A DNA stretch of 64,000 bases. Source: Bifidobacterium oedipodis. GTDB taxonomy: Bacteria; Actinomycetota; Actinomycetes; Actinomycetales; Bifidobacteriaceae. The translations under genes and the position numbers were made by a program. The notes below the pieces were generated by a model. That model made no database searches, had not been told where the DNA came from, and worked only from the letters and a program-made list of their open reading frames with translations. Location of the stretch: contig NZ_JAAIII010000005.1 in NCBI RefSeq assembly GCF_012932425.1, forward strand, positions 1 through 64,000. The letters are read 5' to 3'. Every line of letters starts with the position of its first letter. Position 1 is the first letter of the stretch. Of the stretch, positions 47,112 to 55,680 are shown one piece after another.

Positions 47112-48149
47112 CTATCGAGCCGATTGAGCCGTCGGCTGTGCGATCAGTGCCGCGGCCTCGTCATAATCCGGGCACTGTGGGATGCCATTGATATTGCGCT
47201 GGATGGCAATGGACGTCGCCGCGTTGGCGATGCGCACCGCTTCCGTAAGCTTGCGCCCATCGGCCAGCATTGCACACATCGCTCCGGTATGGCAACCGCC
47301 TGCCGAACGGGTGTGCACGGCTTTGGTGGGATAGCCTTCCACGTGCACGGTCTCGCCACCCGGTTCGCGCACCCATGCGCCGCGGGAGCCGACGCGCACC
47401 ACCAGCGGCGCGCGCAACGTGGTGCCCAGGCCCTCGCAGAGCTGACGCATGAAATCGTCAAGCCCGCCGCCGATGGTCACCTCCGAATTGTCGATCGGCG
47501 CTCCCAGCCGTTCGGCCAGGGTGGTGGCTTCCTGGCGGTTGCACGACCAGATTGGTCGCGCCAGCACCAGATCCTCCAGCATATGATCATTGACCAGGCG
47601 CAGCGTATTGGTCGGATTGATCACCAGCGAATAGTCGCGTGCGGTGGGGTCGGTTCCGGCGCGCAGCAGGAAGCCGTCCACGCCGGCCGCCGTATGATCC
47701 ATCAACGTATTGCCGCTGATATGTACCACGTCACCATCCTGTGGTTCCAGCATGGCGAAGGTATCGGGGCCACCGTGAGCTTCGGCACCATAGGATGCGA
47801 TGAAGGTCTTCTTCGGCTGGCCGGAGTTGAGCACCACACGGAAGCCGGAATCCTCGTCAAGACGATCCTGGCCGGTGTGCGTAATGCCGTTGTCGGAGAA
47901 GGATTGGCGGATGAAATGCGCCCACAAGCCATTGCCCAGAATGCCGGCATGTTCGGTTGGCGTGCCCATGCGGCTGGCGGCTTCAAGCACCCGATAGCTG
48001 CCGCCGATGGCAGGCTTGGGGTGGTCGGCCACGGCGAATCCTCCCGGTGAGGGCACGTCGTCCACGTTCATCATGATGTCTACCCACACTTGCCCCATGG
48101 AAATAACAGTGGGCTGGTGAGAGCTGATACCTCGCCGAAGATTCAACAT
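47112..48149 (-). CDS. PfkB/ribokinase-like protein lacking catalytic Asp
   Basis: A 345-residue protein with the ribokinase fold: ISMGQVWVDIMMNVDDVPSPGGFAVADHPKPAIGGSYRVLEAASRMG matches the N-terminal PfkB signature region, and VLARPIWSCNRQEATTLAERLG the middle. At the anion-hole motif DTTGAGD, where the last Asp is the catalytic base, this protein reads HTRSAGG, so the Asp is absent. It may bind a sugar or nucleoside without phosphorylating it, or use another base. ATG 48149 follows AAGGAGGCCGTT. It is the first gene of a minus-strand pair with the MFS transporter. Confidence 0.82.
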   Translation of the reverse strand: MLNLRRGISSHQPTVISMGQVWVDIMMNVDDVPSPGGFAVADHPKPAIGGSYRVLEAASRMGTPTEHAGILGNGLWAHFIRQSFSDNGITHTGQDRLDEDSGFRVVLNSGQPKKTFIASYGAEAHGGPDTFAMLEPQDGDVVHISGNTLMDHTAAGVDGFLLRAGTDPTARDYSLVINPTNTLRLVNDHMLEDLVLARPIWSCNRQEATTLAERLGAPIDNSEVTIGGGLDDFMRQLCEGLGTTLRAPLVVRVGSRGAWVREPGGETVHVEGYPTKAVHTRSAGGCHTGAMCAMLADGRKLTEAVRIANAATSIAIQRNINGIPQCPDYDEAAALIAQPTAQSAR

Positions 48150-48579
48150 AACGGCCTCCTTACGTTGCTTCTGTGCCAAGAAACCCCTTCGTTTTCTTGA
48201 ACCACATATATCGAGATTATATGGGAGTTCACTGAATAGGGGATAGGCAATGGGGCGTGTTGTATCGGATAAGCCGATCGTTTCGGCTGCCGCAGGGAGG
48301 TTGTCGGGCGGTTGTGCCGGTAGGGCTGCTGCCTGTTTCGTATCTGGTCTGCCGCGGCTTTCTTGCCTTGACGGGCGGCGTTGCAACGGTGGAACCTGAT
48401 TGGCGCGGGCGGGCTGTTCGCGTATGGCGCAATCGCCGCTGAATCCGCATGATACGACATTGACTTGCGTTTGTCGGTATTGGGCTATATATTTGTGAAG
48501 TTGTGTGTTCAGCGCGACGGGTTAACTGCCGTGAGGAGCACAGGAAAGACTTGACAGTCAAGGTTTAAGGGAGTCCATC
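48150..48579. other. Divergent spacer between pfkB-like gene and rpmB
   Basis: It should hold the promoters for both genes. A near-palindrome ATATATCGAGATTATAT at about 48206-48222 could be part of the pfkB-like promoter. AAGGGAG at about 48568-48574 is the rpmB ribosome binding site. No gene is supported in it. Confidence 0.4.
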
Positions 48580-48774
48580 ATGGCAGCTCGTTGCGCAGTG
48601 TGCGGTAAGGGTCCGCAGGTCGGTTTTACCGTTTCCCATTCGCATCGTCGTACCAAGCGTAGCTTCCGCCCGAACCTGCAGTCCGTGCGTACCACCGTCG
48701 AGGGCGAGAACACTCGTCTGCGCGTGTGCGTCAAGTGCATCAAGGCCGGCAAGGTTCAGCGCGTGGCCGCGTGA
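48580..48774 (+). CDS. rpmB: 50S ribosomal protein bL28
   Basis: Large ribosomal subunit protein of 64 residues. [33 protein letters not shown] is the family N-terminus, and the CxxC pairs CAVC and CVKC form a zinc-binding version. It is monocistronic: a good Shine-Dalgarno lies upstream and a terminator directly follows. rpmG is not adjacent. Confidence 0.97.
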   Translation: MAARCAVCGKGPQVGFTVSHSHRRTKRSFRPNLQSVRTTVEGENTRLRVCVKCIKAGKVQRVAA

Positions 48775-48793
48775 ATCGCGTACTAACGTATCG

Positions 48794-48828
48794 AAACCCG
48801 CTCAAGCTTCGGCTGGGCGGGTTTTGTT
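48794..48828 (+). terminator. Terminator of rpmB
   Basis: AAACCCGCTCAAGC and GCTGGGCGGGTTT pair with one bulge around TTCG and run into TGTTTT. Confidence 0.9.
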
Positions 48829-48883
48829 TTACGTTCGTTAGCGTGCCGGCACACGCACACACAGGCGCATAGAATGGAGCGAT

Positions 48884-51388
48884 ATGAGCATCACCATGGA
48901 CACGGCGATCGCCACGCTGGTCACCAACAAACGACGCGTGTCCGCGCTCAAATCGCTGGGCGTCGCCACCGTGGGCGATGCACTGACCTATTACCCCTTC
49001 CGTGTCACCGAACCGGTGCCGTTGCGTGCATTATGTGAAGCGCAGCTGGGCAGTGCCATGGCCTTCGCCGCGACGGTGCGGGATCTGCGCGTGGTGCCGA
49101 TGAACACGCGCCGTGGTTTTCGTCTCGAAGCCACCGTTGATGACACTGATTTTGCCCGTAGTCGTTCGCTCGGCGGCTCATTAGCACGCCTCACCTTTTT
49201 CTCCTACCGCAAATCCTACGTGGATTGGGTGAGTATGCGGCTCAAAGCCGGCACCACCGTGGTCATATCCGGCGTGCCCGACGAATACATGGGCCAACTG
49301 CAATTCATGCACCCGGATCTGCTGACCGTAATGCCAACCGATGCCGCCCAGGCTTCGCCGGCGCTCAAATATGATGCCGCGACCGTGGCCGATGCGCTGA
49401 CCCGCGTCTGCCGACCCCGGCCCGTCTACCACGCCAGTTCACGCATTTCATCCGAGCATATTCACGAAACGATTCTCGGACTGTTGTGGATGATGGGTGC
49501 GCGCGTATCTTCGGTGCCCGAGGGCATGGGAGGCGATGAGACTGCCGCGGCTGGACTGAATGGCGCTGCAGCAATGCAGGGATTAGCCGCGCCTGATACT
49601 GCCACCATTGCCGTGCAGCCGGAGGAAAGCCAGTTGGCGGAGAACCAGGCGGCTACGGGAATTGCGGCATGTGACCTGAGCCGCGCAATACCGGACATTC
49701 TGCCCGAACAGATCCGCAGCAGCAAAGGTCTTATGCATCGGGCAGAAGCGTTTTTAGCGATTCATGACCCGCAGTCGCGCGCACGATTCAACCAAGCCAT
49801 TGATACCTTGCGCTATGAGGAGGCGTTCGTCGCCCAAACCGCGCTGTTGCAGGCGCGCCAGCATGCGCATGCAACCTCAGCTCATCCGTGCCCGTTGAAT
49901 GCACAGGGTGTGCAGGGAGCGCAGGATGCGGGGCAACCCGGCAGTGAAACCAGCTCAACCGGCAGTCGCACTGGCAATTTGCGCGACCGCTTTATCGCGT
50001 TATTGCCGTTCCAACTGACCGCCGGCCAGCGTCAGGTCATTGACGACATCAGCGCGGATATGGAGCGTGACTGGCCCATGCAACGGCTGCTGCAAGGCGA
50101 AGTCGGCTCCGGCAAAACCGTGGTGGCGCTCGCCGCCATGCTGCAGGCCGTGGGGGCTGGCTATCAGGCCGTGCTCGTGGCCCCCACCCAAGTGCTGGCC
50201 GAACAGCACGCTGCAACCATACGTGCGATGATCGGCCCCGAAGTGCCGGTTGCGCTGCTCACCGGCGGCATGAAACTGGCTGCGCGCCGCAAAGTGCTGG
50301 CACAGGCGGCCAGTGGTGAAGCGGGCATTATTGTGGCCACGCATGCCGCGTTTTCCAAAACCTTCCAAGCCCCGCGCCTGGCGTTGGTGGTTATCGACGA
50401 ACAGCATCGATTCGGCGTTGAGCAGCGCGAAAGCCTTAACGCCAAAGCGCAAGATGGCACCACGCCGCATCTATTGGTGATGACCGCCACCCCGATTCCG
50501 CGCACCGCCGCAATGACCTGGTTCGGCGATCTTGACTTGTCTTGGCTGACCGAACTGCCTGGCGGACGCAAGCCGATTCGCACCATCGTGGTGCAGGAAA
50601 ACGACGCAAACACCATGGGGCGCATGTTCGCGCATATCCGCGCGCGTATCGATGCAGGGGAGCGGGCGTATGTGGTTTGCCCGCGCATCGACATGGATGA
50701 TGACGAAGGCGACGCTGACGGCATCGACAGCCCCTACGACACCGTGGATGACAACGGTGAGGCCCCCAAACGCCCGCCGCTGCATTCGGTGGAGGAAATC
50801 GCCGCACGTTTGGCCAAACTGCCACAATTCCAAGGCATTGCGTTCGCCACACTGACCGGGCGCGACAGCGACGACACCAAAACAGCGGTTATGGCCGACT
50901 TCGCCTCGGGCATCACGCCGGTGCTGGTAAGCACCACCGTGATCGAAGTGGGCGTGGACGTCAAACAGGCCAGCTGCATCGTGATTTTCGACGCCGACCG
51001 GTACGGGCTTTCCCAGCTGCACCAGCTGCGCGGCCGCGTGGGGCGCGGCGGCACCAATTCGTGGGCATTCCTGATTTCCAGAGCCGATGAAAACACCCCT
51101 GCTAGCGCCCGTCTGGAAGTCATTCATCATTCTTTGGACGGTGCCGAAATCGCACAAGCCGATCTGGAATTCCGTGGTGCAGGCGACGTGCTGGGCGACG
51201 CCCAATCCGGCGGCAAATCCAGCCTCAAACTATTGCGCGTGGTCAAAGACGCCGATATGATCGCTGACGCGCGCTTGCGCGCCGAACAACTGCTTGCCAG
51301 CGATCCCGAACTGTCTGGGGAGGTTGAACTGGCCGGTGCCGTGCTGGATTTCATGCGTGGCAATGAAACGTTCCTGACCAGTTCGTAG
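48884..51388 (+). CDS. recG: ATP-dependent DNA helicase RecG
   Basis: Remodels stalled forks and branch-migrates recombination junctions. The 834-residue protein has the N-terminal wedge/OB domain, Walker A GEVGSGKT at about residue 405, the DEQH box (VVIDEQHRFG) at about 502, TATPIPRT and the C-terminal QLHQLRGRVGRG. Two Ala/Gln-rich inserts (about 205-265 and 325-365) make it longer than the usual 690-740 residues. TAGAAT at 48870-48875 and GGAG precede the ATG. It is followed ten bases later by rsmD. Confidence 0.96.
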   Translation: MSITMDTAIATLVTNKRRVSALKSLGVATVGDALTYYPFRVTEPVPLRALCEAQLGSAMAFAATVRDLRVVPMNTRRGFRLEATVDDTDFARSRSLGGSLARLTFFSYRKSYVDWVSMRLKAGTTVVISGVPDEYMGQLQFMHPDLLTVMPTDAAQASPALKYDAATVADALTRVCRPRPVYHASSRISSEHIHETILGLLWMMGARVSSVPEGMGGDETAAAGLNGAAAMQGLAAPDTATIAVQPEESQLAENQAATGIAACDLSRAIPDILPEQIRSSKGLMHRAEAFLAIHDPQSRARFNQAIDTLRYEEAFVAQTALLQARQHAHATSAHPCPLNAQGVQGAQDAGQPGSETSSTGSRTGNLRDRFIALLPFQLTAGQRQVIDDISADMERDWPMQRLLQGEVGSGKTVVALAAMLQAVGAGYQAVLVAPTQVLAEQHAATIRAMIGPEVPVALLTGGMKLAARRKVLAQAASGEAGIIVATHAAFSKTFQAPRLALVVIDEQHRFGVEQRESLNAKAQDGTTPHLLVMTATPIPRTAAMTWFGDLDLSWLTELPGGRKPIRTIVVQENDANTMGRMFAHIRARIDAGERAYVVCPRIDMDDDEGDADGIDSPYDTVDDNGEAPKRPPLHSVEEIAARLAKLPQFQGIAFATLTGRDSDDTKTAVMADFASGITPVLVSTTVIEVGVDVKQASCIVIFDADRYGLSQLHQLRGRVGRGGTNSWAFLISRADENTPASARLEVIHHSLDGAEIAQADLEFRGAGDVLGDAQSGGKSSLKLLRVVKDADMIADARLRAEQLLASDPELSGEVELAGAVLDFMRGNETFLTSS

Positions 51389-51398
51389 AGTGACACTC

Positions 51399-52010
51399 AT
51401 GCGAGTGATTTCTGGACGATTCAAAGGCGTAGCGCTGGCAAGCCCGAAAACCGGCACCCGGCCGACCACCGACCGCACCAAAGAGGCGATTTTCTCTCAC
51501 CTCGACTCGTGGGGCGTGCTGGACGATGCCCGCGTGCTCGACCTGTTCGCCGGCACGGGGGCGCTGGGCATTGAAGCGCTGTCGCGCGGTGCCAAGGAAT
51601 TGGTGGCCGTGGAATCTTCACGTCCGGCCGCAGCGCTGATCTCAGCGACGTTGAACGAGCTGAAACGCAATCGTTCGTGGCAGTCGGATATGCGCGCACG
51701 AGTGGTGGTGCGCAAGGCCGAGCAATATGTGGCAGCCGGTGCATCGCAGGCATTCGATGTGATTTTCATCGACCCGCCGTACGCCTTCACCACCGAAGCC
51801 TGCAATCAATTGCTGGCCGATTTGGTGGCCGGTGGCATGGCTGGCGACCGCACGGTGATTATGCTCGAACGCTCCGTACGCTCCGACGATCCCGCAGCAC
51901 CTGCGGGCTGGGCGATCAGCGAGCAGCGCAACTATGGCGAAACCGCCGTGTTCTATATCGAGCTGGACATACCTGAATCGGATGTGTCTGAATCGGATAT
52001 GTCCGAGTAG
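51399..52010 (+). CDS. rsmD: 16S rRNA (guanine966-N2)-methyltransferase
   Basis: Methylates G966 of 16S rRNA. The 203-residue protein starts MRVISGRFKG, the family N-terminus, and contains DLFAGTGALGIEALSRGA for S-adenosylmethionine and the catalytic FIDPPYAF with Asp125. ATG 51399 is chosen over the in-frame GTG 51390. A repeated ESDVSESDMSE tail ends the protein. It lies ten bases after recG, a common arrangement. Confidence 0.94.
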   Translation: MRVISGRFKGVALASPKTGTRPTTDRTKEAIFSHLDSWGVLDDARVLDLFAGTGALGIEALSRGAKELVAVESSRPAAALISATLNELKRNRSWQSDMRARVVVRKAEQYVAAGASQAFDVIFIDPPYAFTTEACNQLLADLVAGGMAGDRTVIMLERSVRSDDPAAPAGWAISEQRNYGETAVFYIELDIPESDVSESDMSE

Positions 52011-52034
52011 AACCTGTCAGCAGAAGGTATATCG

Positions 52035-52994
52035 CTACGCTACATGGCGCGGATGTGCGCTGGAAACCTCCCAGCCCAATGCCATCAGCGTTTTGCGGTC
52101 GGCTTTGGACAGCGCCTTGCAATCCAACGCTTCGATAAGGTCAGGGCGAATCTCATTGGTGCGAGCCAGCGCCTCGTCGCGGCGGAAACGATCCACTTTG
52201 GCGTGGTCGCCGGATAGCAGCACATCGGGCACACGAATGCCGCGCCATTCGGCCGGCTTGGTGTATTGCCGGTGCTCCAACAGTGCGCCCTCACCGGTGT
52301 AAGATTCTTCCACAATCGAATCGGGATTGCCCATGAACCCCGGCAGCAGGCGGGTGATGGCCTCCAGCATCACTGAAACAGCCACTTCGCCGCCGTTCAG
52401 CACATAGTCGCCAATCGAATATTCGCGCACATCCACACCTTGGGCGCGATAATACGAGGGGATTCGTGCGTCATACCCCTCGTACCGTCCGCAGCCGAAC
52501 AGCAGATGATCGGCGTGCGACAGTTCCGTGGCATCGCGCTGGGTGAACAGCGGGGCCGAAGGATTGGGGAAAATCAGCACAGGACGGGATGATTCCGCGC
52601 CCATATCGATACCTGCGATATCGGCGTTTGCAATATCGGTGTCTGCGGTGTCGGTGGCCGTAGCGTCAGCATCGGTCACATCACCGTCTGCAGCATCAAC
52701 ATTCTTCGTATCTGCATTGGTACCTGTATCGGCGTCGGCGTCATCGGCAGTCGATTCCCGCGGTTCCAAACCGAGCAGATCATCCAGGCATTCGGCCCAG
52801 ACGGCAGGCTTCATCACCATGCCGGCGCCGCCGCCCACCGGCGTATCGTCCACCGAATGATGCACGTCGTGCGTCCAGTCGCGCAGATTGTGCGCCTTCA
52901 CCTCGACCAGTCCCTTGGCTTGTGCCTTGCCGAACAGGCTCAGGTTCAGCACGTCGAAATACTCGGGGAATACGCTCACGATATCGATTTTCAT
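52035..52994 (-). CDS. trmD: tRNA (guanine37-N1)-methyltransferase with insert
   Basis: SPOUT-fold enzyme that makes m1G37 in tRNA and prevents frameshifting. The 319-residue protein has [65 protein letters not shown] and [18 protein letters not shown]. Between residues of about 80 and 136 it carries an Asp/Ala/Thr-rich low-complexity insert that is absent from typical 230-270-residue TrmD proteins. ATG 52994 is chosen; TAGGCT lies seven bases before it, suggesting a leaderless message. It converges with rsmD; rimM and rplS are not adjacent. Confidence 0.95.
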   Translation of the reverse strand: MKIDIVSVFPEYFDVLNLSLFGKAQAKGLVEVKAHNLRDWTHDVHHSVDDTPVGGGAGMVMKPAVWAECLDDLLGLEPRESTADDADADTGTNADTKNVDAADGDVTDADATATDTADTDIANADIAGIDMGAESSRPVLIFPNPSAPLFTQRDATELSHADHLLFGCGRYEGYDARIPSYYRAQGVDVREYSIGDYVLNGGEVAVSVMLEAITRLLPGFMGNPDSIVEESYTGEGALLEHRQYTKPAEWRGIRVPDVLLSGDHAKVDRFRRDEALARTNEIRPDLIEALDCKALSKADRKTLMALGWEVSSAHPRHVA

Positions 52995-53106
52995 AGCCAC
53001 CAGCCTAACGGCTGCGTTGTAAGTTTGCATGGCAGACCTGTGCCGCAGGCTTGCCAAGCAAATTCACAACGCCAGTTTGCGCCATATTTCCCAGCAATCC
53101 CAAGGA

Positions 53107-54726
53107 TTATTCGCGCACTTCGGCAACAACCTGCGCGAGCGTGGCCGCAGCCGCAGCAAACTCGTCGGGAGTGGTGTAGGAATAGCTCAGGCGCAAGGAA
53201 TTATCGCCCTCAAAATCATAGATATCGCCCGGATTGAGCAGTATGCCGCGTTGAGCGGCGCGCTGGAACAGACGTCCCATGCGCATGGGACGCTCAAAGG
53301 TAAGCCAGATATAGAAGCCGCCCGAAGGCGTGGTCCAATGCGCCTGGCCGGCAAACAGCCCGCTCAGCACGTCAAGCGCGGCGTCGCGTCGGCGGCGCAG
53401 TTCGGTGTTGAGGCTTGCGAGATATTCGCCATACATGCCGCTGCTTAAAAATCTTGCGAACACCCACTGGCTTAATGTGCTGGCACCGTAGTCCATCTGC
53501 ATTTTCACATCAGCCAAACGCTGCACCACATGCTCGTCGGCCACAATCCAACCGATGCGCAGGCCGGGCGCAAGCGACTTGGAAGCGCTGCCCAGCGTGA
53601 TCACCATGCCGGTGGCATCCAATGATTTCAGAGGCGCGGGGGCAGGGCCGTCGAAGACCAGATCACGGTAAGCATTGTCTTCGATAATGGGCAGTCGATG
53701 TTGAACGCACAGGTCGATTAGTTGACGGCGGCGTGCGTCGGGCATGGTCAGGCCGGTGGGATTGTGATTGGTCGGGATAGTATAGAGTACGCGTTGCGCG
53801 CCAGAGGATTTGCGCGGCAAACGAGGCATAATCGGCGCTTCGGTTTGCGATATGGCGTGCGTGGCATTGTGGGCTGTCACGTTGTCAGCATTGTTAGCAT
53901 TGCCGGGTTTGCCAGAATCGCCAGTTCCACCAGTCTTGCCAATATCACTGACATCGCCACCATCCAATATCGCCGCCAACGCCCGCACATCCAAACCATC
54001 GGCATCCATCGGAATGCCACTGAGTGTCATGCCGGCCGACTGGAACACCTGTAAAGACTTGATATAGCTCGGCGCTTCGGCGAAAACGGTGGAACCCGCA
54101 GACAGCAGACTCACCGAAATCATCTGCAACGCCTGCAATGCGCCCGAGGTCACAAGAACCTGGTTTGCCGTGCAATCGATGCCGGTGGCCCGCATATGCG
54201 CCGCGATGGCCTCGCGCAGTTCAGGCAGGCCTGCGGGCGGCGGGTATCCAAGCGAATCGATATGCTCGGCTGCATCGGCGCATATGGTGCGCCACATGGC
54301 TTTGGGGAACAGCCGTGGGTCGAGTTCGCCGGTGCCCAAACGGGTGAGTCGAGGATCGAATTCCAGCCGGTTGATGGCCTGAATCGTGTCGTTATTTGCT
54401 TTGAAGAATCCGGAGGCGACATAGTCGGCCCAGTCGGGTGCGCCGGGCAGCATCAGCGACCAGGTGTTGCTGGCGATGCGCGTGCCGGCACCATGCGAAC
54501 CCTCGACGATACCATAGTCGGCAAGTTCGTTGACGGCGGCGATGATGGTGGAGCGGTTCACGCCGAAGGATTCGGCCAACGCACGTTGGGAGGGTAGGCG
54601 CGAGCCGATCGGCCAGCTACCATCCGATACCTTGCGGCACACATAGTCCACAATCTGCTCGGCAAGAGGAGTAGGGCAGTTGCGATCCGGCTGCCAGTCG
54701 ATATTCAGTGGTGCGATACGCGCCAT
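53107..54726 (-). CDS. MocR family PLP-dependent regulator
   Basis: A 539-residue regulator that joins a GntR-type winged helix (PLAEQIVDYVCRKVSDGSWPIGSRLPSQRALAESFGVNRSTIIAAVNELADYG) to an aminotransferase-like domain. The PLP lysine lies in ITLGSASKSLAPGLRIGWI, and PTNHNPTG and IEDNAYRDLVF are fold type I motifs. A Gly/Asn/Thr-rich low-complexity insert of about 50 residues interrupts the aminotransferase domain. GAGGGCAGT precedes ATG 54726. It is divergent from a LysE-type exporter gene; matching 12-bp boxes in the spacer suggest it controls that exporter and itself. Confidence 0.92.
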   Translation of the reverse strand: MARIAPLNIDWQPDRNCPTPLAEQIVDYVCRKVSDGSWPIGSRLPSQRALAESFGVNRSTIIAAVNELADYGIVEGSHGAGTRIASNTWSLMLPGAPDWADYVASGFFKANNDTIQAINRLEFDPRLTRLGTGELDPRLFPKAMWRTICADAAEHIDSLGYPPPAGLPELREAIAAHMRATGIDCTANQVLVTSGALQALQMISVSLLSAGSTVFAEAPSYIKSLQVFQSAGMTLSGIPMDADGLDVRALAAILDGGDVSDIGKTGGTGDSGKPGNANNADNVTAHNATHAISQTEAPIMPRLPRKSSGAQRVLYTIPTNHNPTGLTMPDARRRQLIDLCVQHRLPIIEDNAYRDLVFDGPAPAPLKSLDATGMVITLGSASKSLAPGLRIGWIVADEHVVQRLADVKMQMDYGASTLSQWVFARFLSSGMYGEYLASLNTELRRRRDAALDVLSGLFAGQAHWTTPSGGFYIWLTFERPMRMGRLFQRAAQRGILLNPGDIYDFEGDNSLRLSYSYTTPDEFAAAAATLAQVVAEVRE

Positions 54727-54745
54727 ACTGCCCTCTTTTCTGATG

Positions 54746-54907
54746 TTTGGTTGGTTACGGCCGCACATATTTGGCTGGTTGTCCATTGTATTCTAATCGC
54801 TAGAATGATGCGACGGTAATGCAAGAAATCAAGTAATTCCAGTCATTATTGCGTATCGCCTTACTGCATATGGCTGGATTTGGTTGGGTGGCTATCAACC
54901 AGCCAAA
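54746..54907. promoter_or_regulatory. Four putative MocR-binding boxes
   Basis: TTTGGCTGGTTG at 54770-54781 recurs as its exact complement at 54896-54907. Related TTTGGTTGGTT at 54746 and TTTGGTTGGGTGG at 54879 bring the number to four in a 232-base divergent spacer. Paired direct and inverted repeats are typical of MocR operators. Confidence 0.65.
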
Positions 54908-54958
54908 CTGATTTGGTGGAATGCTGCAAGGTGCAGCGAGAGGTAAGGGGGCGCGAAT

Positions 54959-55615
54959 ATGGGTTTGTATTTGCAAGGGCTGACGGTGGGGTTGGCGTAT
55001 ATCGCGCCGATCGGCATGCAAAACCTGTTCGTTATCAACACAGCGCTTACCAAGCCGCGTCGCCGCGCGCTGCTTACCGCACTATTCGTAACCATCTTTG
55101 ACGTTATGCTGTCGCTGGCCTGCTTCTTCGGCATCGGCACGCTGATGCAGCGTTACACTGCACTCAAACTGGTGGTGCTGGCCGCCGGCGGTCTGGTCGT
55201 GATCCGCATTGGTTTGGGACTATTGCTGCCTAAACGTAACAAGGCTAACGGTGGTGTGGCGACTTCGAATGATAGCGCATCGTCTACGGCAGTAACAGCT
55301 ACTGGTTTGCGCGGCTGGCTGCACACCATCGGTACCGCATGTGTGGTTACCTGGTGCAATCCACAGGCGATTATCGACGGCACGCTGATGCTTGGTGCCT
55401 TCGCAGCGTCCCTGTCTGTGGGGCAGACCGCGCCATTCATCACCGGCGTGGAAACCGCATCCGTGTGCTGGTTCACAGGCCTGACGCTGGTGGTATCGGC
55501 GTTCAGCCACGCGTTCGGCCCGCGTCTGCTTGCCGCGCTGAACAAGGTATGCGGCGCAGTCATCTGCCTCTACGGCGTCAAACTCCTCGTCGATTTCGCA
55601 CTTGCCGTGCTGTAA
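54959..55615 (+). CDS. LysE/ArgO family amino acid exporter
   Basis: A 218-residue membrane exporter of basic or other amino acids. GLTVGLAYIAPIGMQNLFVINTAL is the LysE/ArgO N-terminal signature, and TACVVTWCNPQAIIDGTLMLGAFAA is the second conserved block. Five to six helices are visible. AAGGGGG lies upstream of the ATG. The divergent MocR gene and shared boxes suggest induction by an amino acid or B6 compound. Confidence 0.93.
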   Translation: MGLYLQGLTVGLAYIAPIGMQNLFVINTALTKPRRRALLTALFVTIFDVMLSLACFFGIGTLMQRYTALKLVVLAAGGLVVIRIGLGLLLPKRNKANGGVATSNDSASSTAVTATGLRGWLHTIGTACVVTWCNPQAIIDGTLMLGAFAASLSVGQTAPFITGVETASVCWFTGLTLVVSAFSHAFGPRLLAALNKVCGAVICLYGVKLLVDFALAVL

Positions 55616-55680
55616 GCCGGTTGGTGCGGTTCGTGGGCTTATGTAATCCGTATGACCCCAGCCGCTACACTATTGCGGTG

